From: CAYVFC01 sp964450715
GTDB lineage: Bacteria > Myxococcota_A > Polyangia > Polyangiales > JAFGIB01
NCBI GenBank assembly: GCA_964450715.1
Contig: CAYVFC010000093.1
Location: 1 to 32,889, forward strand
Reading direction: 5' to 3'
Length of the DNA stretch: 32,889 bases
Positions 1-7,524 of the stretch are shown in pieces (position 1 is the first letter of the stretch; the number at the start of each line of letters is the position of its first letter). The position numbers and the translations under genes were made by a program. Under the pieces are notes generated by a model that worked only from the letters and a program-made list of their open reading frames with translations, ran no database searches and had not been told where the DNA came from.

Positions 1-24
1 CTCCGCCGACGCGCCCGGTCTCGT

Positions 25-50
25 ATCGTTTATTTTGCGGTGCCTCCTAA
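25..50 (-). repeat. 26-nt stop-codon-associated repeat, left copy
   Basis: On the minus strand this reads TTAGGAGGCACCGCAAAATA followed by AACGAT. It is identical over all 26 nt to 32840-32865 on the plus strand, so the two copies point outward from the window. The TAG stop of the adjacent minus-strand gene occupies bases 2-4 of the repeat, as does the stop of the gene at the other edge. Here the upstream flank makes only a 5-bp stem (44-48 with 52-56). Its role is unknown: it could be a 3'-UTR element, the end of a dispersed repeat, or an assembly-boundary sequence. Confidence 0.85.
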
Positions 51-982
51 AAGGAGATTCGGGCCAGCACCGCGGCCCCGCCCCAAGTGGGGAGCAGCGC
101 CGCTCGAAAGCTCGGAGAGGCCGCGACCCTTCGTCGCTTCCTCTGCCATTGCCGCTTGATCCTATGGCGCGCGGCCAGATAGGAGTCGTAGCGCTTTTCC
201 GCCTCGGTAGGCATCAACAGGGTAGCGGTCCCGACCAGCAGGGAGAGACCCGCTCCGGCCACCACGAAGTAGTCGAGCGCGGTGTCGAAGGCGAAGTCGT
301 CCCGGATGAGCAGCAGCGGAACCGCCAGCGCGCCGGCGCTGACCAGCAGGGTGCCGTCGATATACCGCGCCCACCTGTTTCGAGAGGCCAGCCTGTCGAG
401 CGAGAAGCCCCCAAAACGCAGGCGCCGCTTGACGTCTCGGACGGAGGCCATCGACATCTGGGCGTAACGCAGCGCCAGCGAGTCGGGATCAGGCACCAGC
501 AGCATGCCGGTAATCCCGCGAACCGCGTGGATGGAGCCGAATACGTAGAGGTAGGTCGGTAGCGACGGGTCGTCCACGAACACTCCCAGCGCAACGCTCG
601 CCCCGCCCAGCGCCAGGGAAAGGAGACCGTTGTAGATGGCGGTGTTCCCCTTCTCCGCCAGGGCATCGAGGTGCTTCGATAGCGCGTTCAAGCGAAGAGA
701 TACGTGCTCGGGTACCTTGAGCGGGCCACCGGTTCGGCGCGCTCGCTCTCGGCCGGTAGGTTCCGTCGCCGGTTCAAGAGGGACGTCGCCGTTAGGGGAG
801 GGGGCTTCGACAACGGGCGTATCCCCCTGAGACGCCACGTCTGCTGTTACCGATTCCGCTCTCGACGCTGCCCCCTCTACGGTCGAAGGGTCGTCGCGCT
901 CCTTCGTCTGGGAGCTACCGCTCACCGGTTGCAGCAGCAGTACCAGAATCAGCACCCAGCCGTACCGGTTGTTCTCTTGCAT
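47..982 (-). CDS. Secreted-start four-TM membrane protein, unknown function
   Basis: A 311-aa protein I do not recognise. Residues 8-22 form a hydrophobic signal sequence. A low-complexity, acidic, Pro-rich stretch follows (about 25-85). Four hydrophobic segments lie near 116-136, 143-163, 209-226 and 237-257, and a strongly basic stretch (about 270-287, KRQWQRKRRR) comes before the C-terminus. This suggests an inner-membrane protein with a periplasmic linker. It starts at ATG 982, 29 bp after the end of the CoA-transferase-like gene, and is probably the last gene of the pyrC transcript. Its TAG stop lies inside the 26-nt edge repeat. No enzymatic motif is visible. Confidence 0.8.
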   Translation of the reverse strand: MQENNRYGWVLILVLLLQPVSGSSQTKERDDPSTVEGAASRAESVTADVASQGDTPVVEAPSPNGDVPLEPATEPTGRERARRTGGPLKVPEHVSLRLNALSKHLDALAEKGNTAIYNGLLSLALGGASVALGVFVDDPSLPTYLYVFGSIHAVRGITGMLLVPDPDSLALRYAQMSMASVRDVKRRLRFGGFSLDRLASRNRWARYIDGTLLVSAGALAVPLLLIRDDFAFDTALDYFVVAGAGLSLLVGTATLLMPTEAEKRYDSYLAARHRIKRQWQRKRRRVAASPSFRAALLPTWGGAAVLARISF

Positions 983-1011
983 GCTGTTCGCAGTCTAGAA
1001 GTGAGATGGCG

Positions 1012-1548
1012 TTAAGGCAATGGATAGGGTATTTCCATCTCGGTCAGCTCGGGACCCACGAGCAACAGGGTACCGGTGGCGTGCTGTACCTGGCGCGCAC
1101 TGACGCCGGGCGCGAGCTCCCGCAACACCAGTCCCTTTTCCGTAACCTCCAGCAACGCCAGCTCCGTGATGATGCGGCGCACCCTCCGGCCGTTCGCCTT
1201 GCCGGCGTGCTTGGCGCGGTGTTCTACGATACTCGCCTCTCCGTCGGCTGTATGAGGCATCACCACCACGATACGGGCGGCATCGCAGTCGAGGACCGTC
1301 GAGCAGTCACACCTCGGTGAGGCCCCGGTTCGCGTGGAGGAGATGAGGTCTCCCCGGCAGCAGATCTTGTTGGCGGAAACGAAAGCCACATCCACGCTGC
1401 AGCCGTCCGGTTGCTCTTCCACGACTTGAACGCCCGGCGGCAGGTAGCGCCGGACCCGGGCGGCGAGCCCGCTACCCAAAAACGCGACCTCACCGTCGCG
1501 CACCTCGCGCGCCGCACGAAAGGCCATCTGCTCCGCGCTGAGGCTCAT
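1012..1548 (-). CDS. Degenerate CoA-transferase subunit-B-like protein
   Basis: A 178-aa protein. Both ends resemble the beta subunit of 3-oxoacid CoA-transferases (family I). The N-terminus SAEQMAFRAAREVRDGEVAF aligns with the start of ScoB-type subunits. The C-terminal half (about 95-165) has the family pattern VVMPHTADGE, then RIITELALLEVTEKGLVLRE, then APGVS and ATG. Known beta subunits are about 215 aa, so about 35 residues are missing from the middle. In an ungapped alignment from memory, the catalytic SENG motif falls on QPDG (46-49), with Pro47 in place of the catalytic Glu. Six Cys (50, 63, 64, 80, 82, 88) cluster in the remodelled middle. No alpha subunit is adjacent. The ATG overlaps the pyrC stop by 4 nt (ATGA), so translation is probably coupled. 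It is unlikely to be an active transferase, and its role is unknown. Confidence 0.75.
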   Translation of the reverse strand: MSLSAEQMAFRAAREVRDGEVAFLGSGLAARVRRYLPPGVQVVEEQPDGCSVDVAFVSANKICCRGDLISSTRTGASPRCDCSTVLDCDAARIVVVMPHTADGEASIVEHRAKHAGKANGRRVRRIITELALLEVTEKGLVLRELAPGVSARQVQHATGTLLLVGPELTEMEIPYPLP

Positions 1549-2825
1549 CGCTGGTAAACGATCCGGCCGTCCACGATGGTGGCGACCGCCGCTCCGAGGA
1601 GCTCCTTGCCCAGCAGAGGTGTGTTGGCAGAACGCGAACGAAGTTGGGTTTTCTCGACCTTCCAGCTCTTTTCCGGATCTATGACCGTGACATTCGCCCG
1701 CGATCCTTCGCCGAGCGTACCGCCATCCACGCGGGCGACGCGAGCGGGGGCGGTCGAGAGCGATTCCACCAAACGGGCGGGGGAGAGGAAGCCTTCCCGG
1801 ACCAGGTCCAGCGCGAGGGGCAGGGCCAGCTCCAGCCCTATGATGCCGGGCGAGGCCGCCGCGAACTCGCAGTCCTTCTCCAGGGAGCTATGCGGCGCGT
1901 GATCGGTGGCGATGCAGTCGATCACGCCCTCGCGCAACGCTTCGCGAAGCGCCTCCCGATCGGCGGCCTCTCGCAACGGCGGATTTACTTTGTATTGCGT
2001 ATCGTAACCCTCCAGCGCTTCGTGCGTGAACACCAGATGGTGCGGGGTTACCTCCGCGCTGACCCGCAGGCCCCGAGACTTCGCCTCGCGAATGAGCCTG
2101 ACGGCACCCGCGCTCGAAACGTGGGCCACGTGGTAGCGGGCTCCGGTAGCCTCTACGAGGATCAGGTCGCGGGCCACGATGATTTCTTCGGCCTCGCGCG
2201 GCCACCCCCTTAACCCGAGCCGGGTGGAGATCTCCCCTTCGTGCATCTGCGCACCCTGGGTCAGATCATGGTCCTCGCAATGCTGGGAAACGAGTAGATC
2301 GAATGTCCTCGCGTATTCCAGCGCTCGACGCATTACCGCCGCGTTCGTTACACAGTGCCCGTCGTCGCTGACCCCGACCGCTCCCGCCTCTCGCAGGTCG
2401 GCCATCTCGGTCAACTCTTCGCCCCTGGAGCCCTTGGTAATGGCGCCGAACGGATACAGCTTCGGGCCGTCGCACTCGCGAGCGGCGGCGATGACGGCCT
2501 CGGTAATGGTGCGGTTGTCGTTGACCGGACGCGTGTTGGGCATCGAGCATACCGCAACGTAGCCGCCGGCTGCGGCTGCCGCTAGCCCCGACTCGATGGT
2601 CTCCTTGTATTCCTGTCCGGGCTCGCGCAGATGCGCGTGCAGGTCGATCAAGCCGGGAACCACCCAGCAGCCGCTGGCATCGAACGTCTCTATCTTCTCG
2701 GACGAAAGGCCGCTTCCAGCGCCTTTCCCTAGCCGGGAGATGGTTTCGCCCTCGATCACGAGGTCGGCCTGCGCGTCAAGACCGCTGGACGGATCGATGA
2801 CGCGACCACCTGATAGCACGAGCAT
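1545..2825 (-). CDS. pyrC: Dihydroorotase, class I (PyrC)
   Basis: Zinc amidohydrolase that interconverts N-carbamoyl-aspartate and dihydroorotate in de novo pyrimidine synthesis, in the cytoplasm. The family motifs appear in order: DLHAHLREPG (metal His pair, substrate Arg), MPNTRPV, DDGHCV, QHCED, HVSSAG, VTPHHL, NPPLR and ATDHAPH with the catalytic Asp. The length (426 aa) fits class I/type PyrC enzymes. I chose ATG 2825 (MLVLSGGRVIDP), which matches the usual family N-terminus. An in-frame GTG at 2831 would add two residues, and neither start has a strong ribosome binding site. It overlaps the downstream CoA-transferase-like gene by ATGA. No other pyrimidine gene (pyrB, carA) is in the window. 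Confidence 0.96.
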   Translation of the reverse strand: MLVLSGGRVIDPSSGLDAQADLVIEGETISRLGKGAGSGLSSEKIETFDASGCWVVPGLIDLHAHLREPGQEYKETIESGLAAAAAGGYVAVCSMPNTRPVNDNRTITEAVIAAARECDGPKLYPFGAITKGSRGEELTEMADLREAGAVGVSDDGHCVTNAAVMRRALEYARTFDLLVSQHCEDHDLTQGAQMHEGEISTRLGLRGWPREAEEIIVARDLILVEATGARYHVAHVSSAGAVRLIREAKSRGLRVSAEVTPHHLVFTHEALEGYDTQYKVNPPLREAADREALREALREGVIDCIATDHAPHSSLEKDCEFAAASPGIIGLELALPLALDLVREGFLSPARLVESLSTAPARVARVDGGTLGEGSRANVTVIDPEKSWKVEKTQLRSRSANTPLLGKELLGAAVATIVDGRIVYQR

Positions 2826-2897
2826 GCACACGGCGATTACGCAACCAGCAGAACTGTGTCAATGGGAAGTGTGGGAAAAGGCGATTCGGAGCGGTTC

Positions 2898-3176
2898 TCA
2901 GCCTACCTGCGCGAGGCCCTGATCTTGCTCCAGGTCGGTGTCTTCTTCCACGGTGACTTCTGCTTCCGACGTACCTGAGATCTCGCCCGGTTCTTTGACG
3001 CGTTCTTTACCCTGCTTCTCCTGCACCTTGTTCTTCATCGCCATCACCTTTCGGCAGAGCGACGCGAACTCCTTGTGCCGGGTCGCCATGGTGGGCGAGC
3101 CGCCCCGCAACAGCGTCTGCACGATGAATTCGAGTACCTGGATCTCGCCTTCGGAAAAACTGTTACTGATGCGCAT
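2898..3176 (-). CDS. Small protein with acidic tail, unknown
   Basis: A 92-aa protein I do not recognise. The N-terminal half (SEGEIQVLEFIVQTLLRGG, then MATRHKEFASLCRKVMAMKN) looks like a compact helical domain. The C-terminal half (about 53-92) is highly charged and ends in an acidic, probably disordered tail (TVEEDTDLEQDQ). There is no signal peptide or TM segment, so it is probably cytoplasmic. It starts at ATG 3176 with a weak purine-rich AGAGAG upstream. A 72-bp gap separates it from pyrC. The AT-rich upstream region at 3177-3350 probably carries its promoter, which may also serve pyrC. Confidence 0.7.
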   Translation of the reverse strand: MRISNSFSEGEIQVLEFIVQTLLRGGSPTMATRHKEFASLCRKVMAMKNKVQEKQGKERVKEPGEISGTSEAEVTVEEDTDLEQDQGLAQVG

Positions 3177-3564
3177 AGGATCTCTCTAGCACCAACGTCT
3201 TGGCGCCACAATAGGCAACGTGCCATGTAGCGTAATAATATGTAGTGCCATATTCGGCCACACGGTAATATTTCAATTATATTCCATATTTTTTTGATTT
3301 TCTGTCGTTATTTTCTCAATGTCGCTACGAAGGAGCGATCGCGAAACGACAGTCGATAATCTCCTCTCGCTGCTCATAACAGCAACGGGCACGAAAGCAA
3401 GCCGAACAGATCCGATGTTCAGGCTTCGTTGCGGATGCCCTCTCGGCTCGCCCCTGCGCGGAGATCCCCCCCCCGGTCCCGCTCGTCGCGCCCTTCGCGT
3501 CAGAGCGCTCCGCTGACTCGCGTTCGCGCGCCGGGGCGACAGCCATCTGGATCGTGCACCCTGT
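3177..3564 (-). promoter_or_regulatory. AT-rich intergenic region with a -10-like box
   Basis: This 388-bp gene-free stretch has two parts. Positions 3200-3320 are strikingly AT-rich for this genome and contain a perfect minus-strand TATAAT at 3276-3281, about 95 nt before the start of the small acidic protein, without a convincing -35 box at standard spacing. Positions 3400-3564 are GC-rich and lie downstream of the pilB stop. They include a bulged inverted repeat near 3497-3520 (GTCAGAGCG against CGCTGAC) without a T-tract, which could help end pilB transcription. No reading frame here looks coding. Confidence 0.4.
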
Positions 3565-5274
3565 TCAGCTCTGGTCGGAGGCGGTAACGCGCATGATCTC
3601 GTCGATGGAGGTGACCCCCTCGACCACCTTGCTGATGCCGGACATGCGAAGGGTCTTGACCCCCTCGTCTATCATCTGTGCCTTGAGCTCTGCAGTCGAG
3701 CTGCCCTGCAGGACCATCTCCTTCAACCGCTCGGTAAGGGGCATGACCTCGTAAAGAGCCACGCGGCCCTTGTATCCCGTATCGGCACAGTTACGGCAGC
3801 CCGTACCCCGGTGAACGGTTGCCGTCTCTATCTGCTCCTCCGTGAAGCCGATTTCCCGTAGCGCGTTCGGCTCCACCTCGATCGGTTCCTTGCAGTCCGC
3901 ACAGATCTTCCGCGCCAGGCGCTGTGCCGCGATGAGGACCACCGAGGCGGTAACCAGGAACGGCTCGATGCCCATGTTGAGCATACGCGAAATGGTACTG
4001 GGGGCGTCGTTGGTGTGAAGCGTCGACAGCACCAGGTGGCCGGTCAGCGCCGCCTTGACCGCGATCTCGCCGGTCTCGAAGTCACGGATCTCACCGACCA
4101 TGACGATGTCCGGGTCTTGCCGCAGGAAGGAGCGCAGCGCGGCGGCGAAGTTCAGCCCGATCTCGTCGTGCATCTGCACCTGATTGATGCCCATCAGGTT
4201 GTATTCCACCGGGTCTTCCGCCGTACTGATGTTGGTCGTGACCTGGTTGAGCTCGGTGAGCGCCGAGTAGAGCGTCGTCGTCTTCCCCGAACCGGTGGGC
4301 CCGGTCACCAGGACCATGCCGTACGGACAGCTGATGGCCTTCTTGAAATCCTCGAGCGATCTGGGGTCGAACCCTAGCTTGGTCATGTCCAGCTGCAGGT
4401 TGCCCTTGTCCAGCAGCCGCATGACGATCTTCTCGCCCCAGATGGTCGGCAGCACCGAGACGCGGAAGTCCATCTCCCGCCCCTTGCCGAGCTTGAGCTT
4501 GATGCGCCCGTCCTGCGGGATGCGCCGCTCGGCGATGTCCAGCGACGACATGATCTTGATACGCGAGGCGATGGCGTTCTTGAGCTTCAACGGCGGGTGC
4601 ATCTCGTCGTGCAGCACGCCGTCGACGCGGTAGCGGACCCGCAGCTGTTTTTCGTACGGTTCGATGTGAATATCGGATGCGCCCTTCTTGATGGCGCTGA
4701 GCAGGACGGCGTTGCAGAGCCGGATGACCGGGGCGTCCGTAGAGGCCTTCTCCAGATCGAGAATCGAGTCGGCGTCGTCCGTCTCGGAAAACTCGATGTC
4801 CTCTTCGTCGAATCCCTCCATGATCTCGTCGTAGGAGATCTCGGAGTCCTCCCCGTAGTAGCGCTCGATAGCCTCGACGATGGCCGGCTCGGAGCACACC
4901 ACCGGTTCCACGTTGTATCCGGTCAGGAACTTGATGTCGTCGATGGCGTGCAGGTTGGACGGATCGGCCATGGCGACGATGAGCGACGACCCCGTCCGCG
5001 AGACCGGGATGATCTTGTGACGCTCGCAGACCTCCTGCGAGACCAGCCGGAGCACCTCCTTGTCGATCTCGTACTCGCTGAGATCGATCACCTGGACGCG
5101 GTATTGCTTGGCGAGGAAGTCGGTGATCTGTTCGTCGGATACAGCCCCCATCTTGATCAGGGCGTATCCCAGGCTGGTGCCGTCCTTGCGCTGCTCCGCC
5201 TGCGCCTTGCGGAGCTGTTGCAGGCTGATCAGCTTCTGACGAACGAGCAACTCGCCGATACGGTCGTTGGCCAT
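3565..5274 (-). CDS. pilB: Type IV pilus assembly ATPase PilB
   Basis: Hexameric secretion ATPase that powers pilus extension from the cytoplasmic face of the inner membrane. The 569 aa match PilB length. Visible in order: an N-terminal MshEN/GspE_N region (about 1-145); an acidic linker (145-175); the ATPase core with the Asp box around 200-260; Walker A GPTGSGKT at 325-332; Walker B DIVMVGEIRD at 389-398; the His box GHLVLSTLH at 412-420; and a zinc-binding tetracysteine C458, C461, C493, C496 typical of PilB/GspE. ATG 5274 has a good GGAG about 8 nt upstream. No pilC, pilT, pilM-Q or gsp gene flanks it. GspE or MshE are the alternatives, but the length and motifs favour PilB. Confidence 0.92.
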   Translation of the reverse strand: MANDRIGELLVRQKLISLQQLRKAQAEQRKDGTSLGYALIKMGAVSDEQITDFLAKQYRVQVIDLSEYEIDKEVLRLVSQEVCERHKIIPVSRTGSSLIVAMADPSNLHAIDDIKFLTGYNVEPVVCSEPAIVEAIERYYGEDSEISYDEIMEGFDEEDIEFSETDDADSILDLEKASTDAPVIRLCNAVLLSAIKKGASDIHIEPYEKQLRVRYRVDGVLHDEMHPPLKLKNAIASRIKIMSSLDIAERRIPQDGRIKLKLGKGREMDFRVSVLPTIWGEKIVMRLLDKGNLQLDMTKLGFDPRSLEDFKKAISCPYGMVLVTGPTGSGKTTTLYSALTELNQVTTNISTAEDPVEYNLMGINQVQMHDEIGLNFAAALRSFLRQDPDIVMVGEIRDFETGEIAVKAALTGHLVLSTLHTNDAPSTISRMLNMGIEPFLVTASVVLIAAQRLARKICADCKEPIEVEPNALREIGFTEEQIETATVHRGTGCRNCADTGYKGRVALYEVMPLTERLKEMVLQGSSTAELKAQMIDEGVKTLRMSGISKVVEGVTSIDEIMRVTASDQS

Positions 5275-5669
5275 GAGTCGAGCTCCGTCTGGAAAATTAG
5301 CGCAAAATCGAAGTGCTACCAGTACATCTCAAGATCGAGGATAGGACCGTAGCTTGTCAAGAGAGTAGTATGCGCCGAACCGCAGGCGTTTTCCCGTAAA
5401 AATCCCGTACAGCCCGAGCTGTCTTTACCGTGTGCGGCGGCATGTTTGGCGGTTCGAGCGGCCGGTCCGAGGCCAGGAACCTACTGGCGGCGGCCGGACG
5501 CTGGGACTATTATACGGCCCCGGTTGCGACGAGGACCGGGCGCCCATTGCCTCGCGGCGCCGACGGGGCCGTTCGGCTCTCCTTTTCGCTCTTTTCCCGC
5601 TTCACCCGCCGGCCGGTCCGGGGCTTCGCTCAGGCGGCGCGAGAACCTGAAACGGTGCCGGAGATTTCC
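5275..5669. promoter_or_regulatory. Divergent intergenic region, pilB / helical-repeat gene
   Basis: This 395-bp region lies between two divergent genes. For pilB (minus) there is a perfect -35-like TTGACA at 5355-5360. The best -10 at 18-nt spacing is weak (GATCTT at 5331-5336). For the plus strand, a TATTAT box lies at 5509-5514 without a clear -35. The plus-strand frame stays open from 5430 and could extend the next protein by 80 residues, but that stretch lacks a ribosome binding site and family-like sequence. I treat it as untranslated leader. Confidence 0.3.
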
Positions 5670-6551
5670 ATGACCGACACGAACGACACACCCTCCATTC
5701 CCCAAAACACGGCCGAGGCGATGGCCCAGATCGAACGGCCGCAGTTTAAGTGGAAGGTAGTTGCGCAGATTGTCGGAGCGCTGGCGATACTGTGGGTAAC
5801 CGCGCTCATCCTCGTACCCTACGCCGGCTACTGGGGGGTGGGACTCGCCGGGGTGGTGACCGTGGCGGCGATGGGCTTCGGTGTCTACGTATGGCTGCTG
5901 ACGCGCCGTTCGCAGGCCGTGGTCGATATCATGAAAAGCGCGACCGACGAGGCGGGCCGCCTAGCCGCGATCGACAAGCTAGCGGAGGCCGGTAGCAAAG
6001 ACGTGATGAAGGTACTTGCGCGCGCCCAGCTGGTAGCGCAGAGCAAACCGCTGGAAGCGCTGGAGATCCTCGAGCAGATAAACCTCGGCAAAGCACCAGC
6101 GATGCTACAGGACGATATCCGTTCCCAGCGCGCCATGCTCTACCTGCGCGGGAATCGCGTTCGCGACGCGCGGGCGATGGTGGACGAGATCCGTCTCGAC
6201 CGTCAGCCCAACGCCAAGGCCAAGGCCATGTACGCGGCGGTGAGCGCGGAGAGCTTCGCCCGGACCGGGAAGGTCGAAGAGGCGAAGAAGCTGCTCGATA
6301 CCTACTCGCCCGAGGAGACGGAGTACGGGGAGTCCCGGGCGCTGTTACTACGCGCGCAGGTTTATACCTGTTTCGCTCTGAAGAAGCGCGGTCTGGCGCA
6401 AAACGCCATGCGGTCACTGGCCGCCATCGATCCGAACTTGCTGGGGGGATTCGTACAGAAGGGGACGCAACCCGAGTTGATGAAGATGGCCAAGCAGGTT
6501 CTCGCCAGCAGCGGCGCCATTCCCAAGCCGAAGATCAAACGCGTACGCTGA
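5670..6551 (+). CDS. Membrane-anchored helical-repeat (TPR-like) protein
   Basis: A 293-aa protein. A short hydrophilic N-terminus is followed by two TM helices (about 31-51 and 56-77). A cytoplasmic, Ala-rich alpha-helical domain (85-280) has a TPR-like rhythm (AIDKLAEAGSKDVMKVLARA, LEALEILEQINLG, KVEEAKKLLDTYSPEE). The tail is basic (KPKIKRVR). It is probably a scaffold or protein-interaction protein at the inner membrane, and I cannot assign a function. I chose ATG 5670 because GGAG lies 6 nt upstream (GGAGATTTCCATG). The frame is open back to 5430, but that region looks non-coding. It lies 12 bp before prmC on the same strand. Confidence 0.75.
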   Translation: MTDTNDTPSIPQNTAEAMAQIERPQFKWKVVAQIVGALAILWVTALILVPYAGYWGVGLAGVVTVAAMGFGVYVWLLTRRSQAVVDIMKSATDEAGRLAAIDKLAEAGSKDVMKVLARAQLVAQSKPLEALEILEQINLGKAPAMLQDDIRSQRAMLYLRGNRVRDARAMVDEIRLDRQPNAKAKAMYAAVSAESFARTGKVEEAKKLLDTYSPEETEYGESRALLLRAQVYTCFALKKRGLAQNAMRSLAAIDPNLLGGFVQKGTQPELMKMAKQVLASSGAIPKPKIKRVR

Positions 6552-6563
6552 TCCGGTACTGCC

Positions 6564-7490
6564 GTGTTTTACTCGCCTCCTTCCCTCTGGACCGTACGCC
6601 GTACACTCGGATGGATGAGCGTCGATTTTCAGCGGATCGGTATCCCTACCGCCCGACTCGACGCCGAGCTGCTCGTCGCGCAGGCGTTGGGGTGTGACCG
6701 GATGGCTCTCTACGTCGACCTGGAGCGGCCGCTGCAGACCGACGAGCTGGCGCGTATCCGCGAGCTGGTGAAACGCAGGCGTCGACGGGAGCCGGTAGCC
6801 TATATATTGGGAAGAAGGGAGTTCTACGGGCGGCAATTCGAGGTGACGCCGGCGGTGCTCATCCCTAGGCCCGACACCGAGACCTTGGTGGAAAGGGCGC
6901 TGCAGGTCGCCGTGAACAGAGCGCGCTGCCGCGTGCTCGATCTGTGCACGGGCAGCGGTGCCATCGCGGTGACGATGGCGGCGGAAGACGAGCGGCTGAC
7001 GGTGGAGGCAGCGGACATCTCGGAGGAGGCGCTACGGATCGCGCGACGCAACGCGGCCAGGCACGGGGTCGAGCCGCGGATTCGATTCCACCAGGGAGAC
7101 CTGTTCACCGCCCTGCCGCGCGTTCGCGGAGGCGCAGACGTTTCGGGGGCGACCCCGCTGTTGTTTGACCTGATCGTGTGCAATCCCCCTTACATCGCCA
7201 GCGAGCAGTGGCAGCAACTGGCACCAGAGATAGCCGGCTTCGAGCCGGAGATAGCCTTGCGCGCCGGCACGGGAGGCCTTGAATTCTATCGGCGTATCTG
7301 CGCGGAAGCGGGCGACTGGCTTCGACCGGGAGGCTGCCTGCTGCTGGAGGTCGGCCACGACCAGGCCGGGGCGGTCGAGGAGATGTTGCTCGGGTCGGCC
7401 CGCTTCGCCTCGGTCACCTCTTACCGAGACCTGGCGGGAATCGAGCGGGTGGTCGCGGCGTCGACGCCGGACGGGTTGAAAATCTCCTGA
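6564..7490 (+). CDS. prmC: Release factor glutamine methyltransferase PrmC
   Basis: SAM-dependent methyltransferase that N5-methylates the Gln of the GGQ motif in peptide release factors RF1 and RF2. The N-terminal helical domain (about 10-95) contains RLDAELLVAQALGCDR, typical of PrmC. The catalytic domain follows with IPRPDTE at 100-106, the SAM-binding DLCTGSGAIA at 126-135, the catalytic NPPY at 207-210 and the C-terminal EPEIAL at 227-232. The length (308 aa) is slightly above the usual 280. The start is GTG 6564, which retains the first helix WTVRRTLGW. ATG 6615 would remove it. prfA, the frequent neighbour, is absent. A loop at about 186-199 (VRGGADVSGATP) looks like a lineage-specific insertion. 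Confidence 0.95.
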   Translation: MFYSPPSLWTVRRTLGWMSVDFQRIGIPTARLDAELLVAQALGCDRMALYVDLERPLQTDELARIRELVKRRRRREPVAYILGRREFYGRQFEVTPAVLIPRPDTETLVERALQVAVNRARCRVLDLCTGSGAIAVTMAAEDERLTVEAADISEEALRIARRNAARHGVEPRIRFHQGDLFTALPRVRGGADVSGATPLLFDLIVCNPPYIASEQWQQLAPEIAGFEPEIALRAGTGGLEFYRRICAEAGDWLRPGGCLLLEVGHDQAGAVEEMLLGSARFASVTSYRDLAGIERVVAASTPDGLKIS

Positions 7491-7524
7491 AACCATGACG
7501 GTATTCCGAGAACGCGGAGAAGAC

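Noticed and set aside
3319..3516. 65-codon plus-strand frame in the gap before pilB
   Set aside because: It runs through an AT-rich and then a GC-rich stretch with a C-tract, has no ribosome binding site, and its product is Arg-rich without pattern.
5430..5669. N-terminal extension of 80 residues on the helical-repeat membrane protein
   Set aside because: It has no ribosome binding site and unstructured Arg/Pro composition. ATG 5670 has GGAG at good spacing and gives a normal membrane-protein N-terminus.
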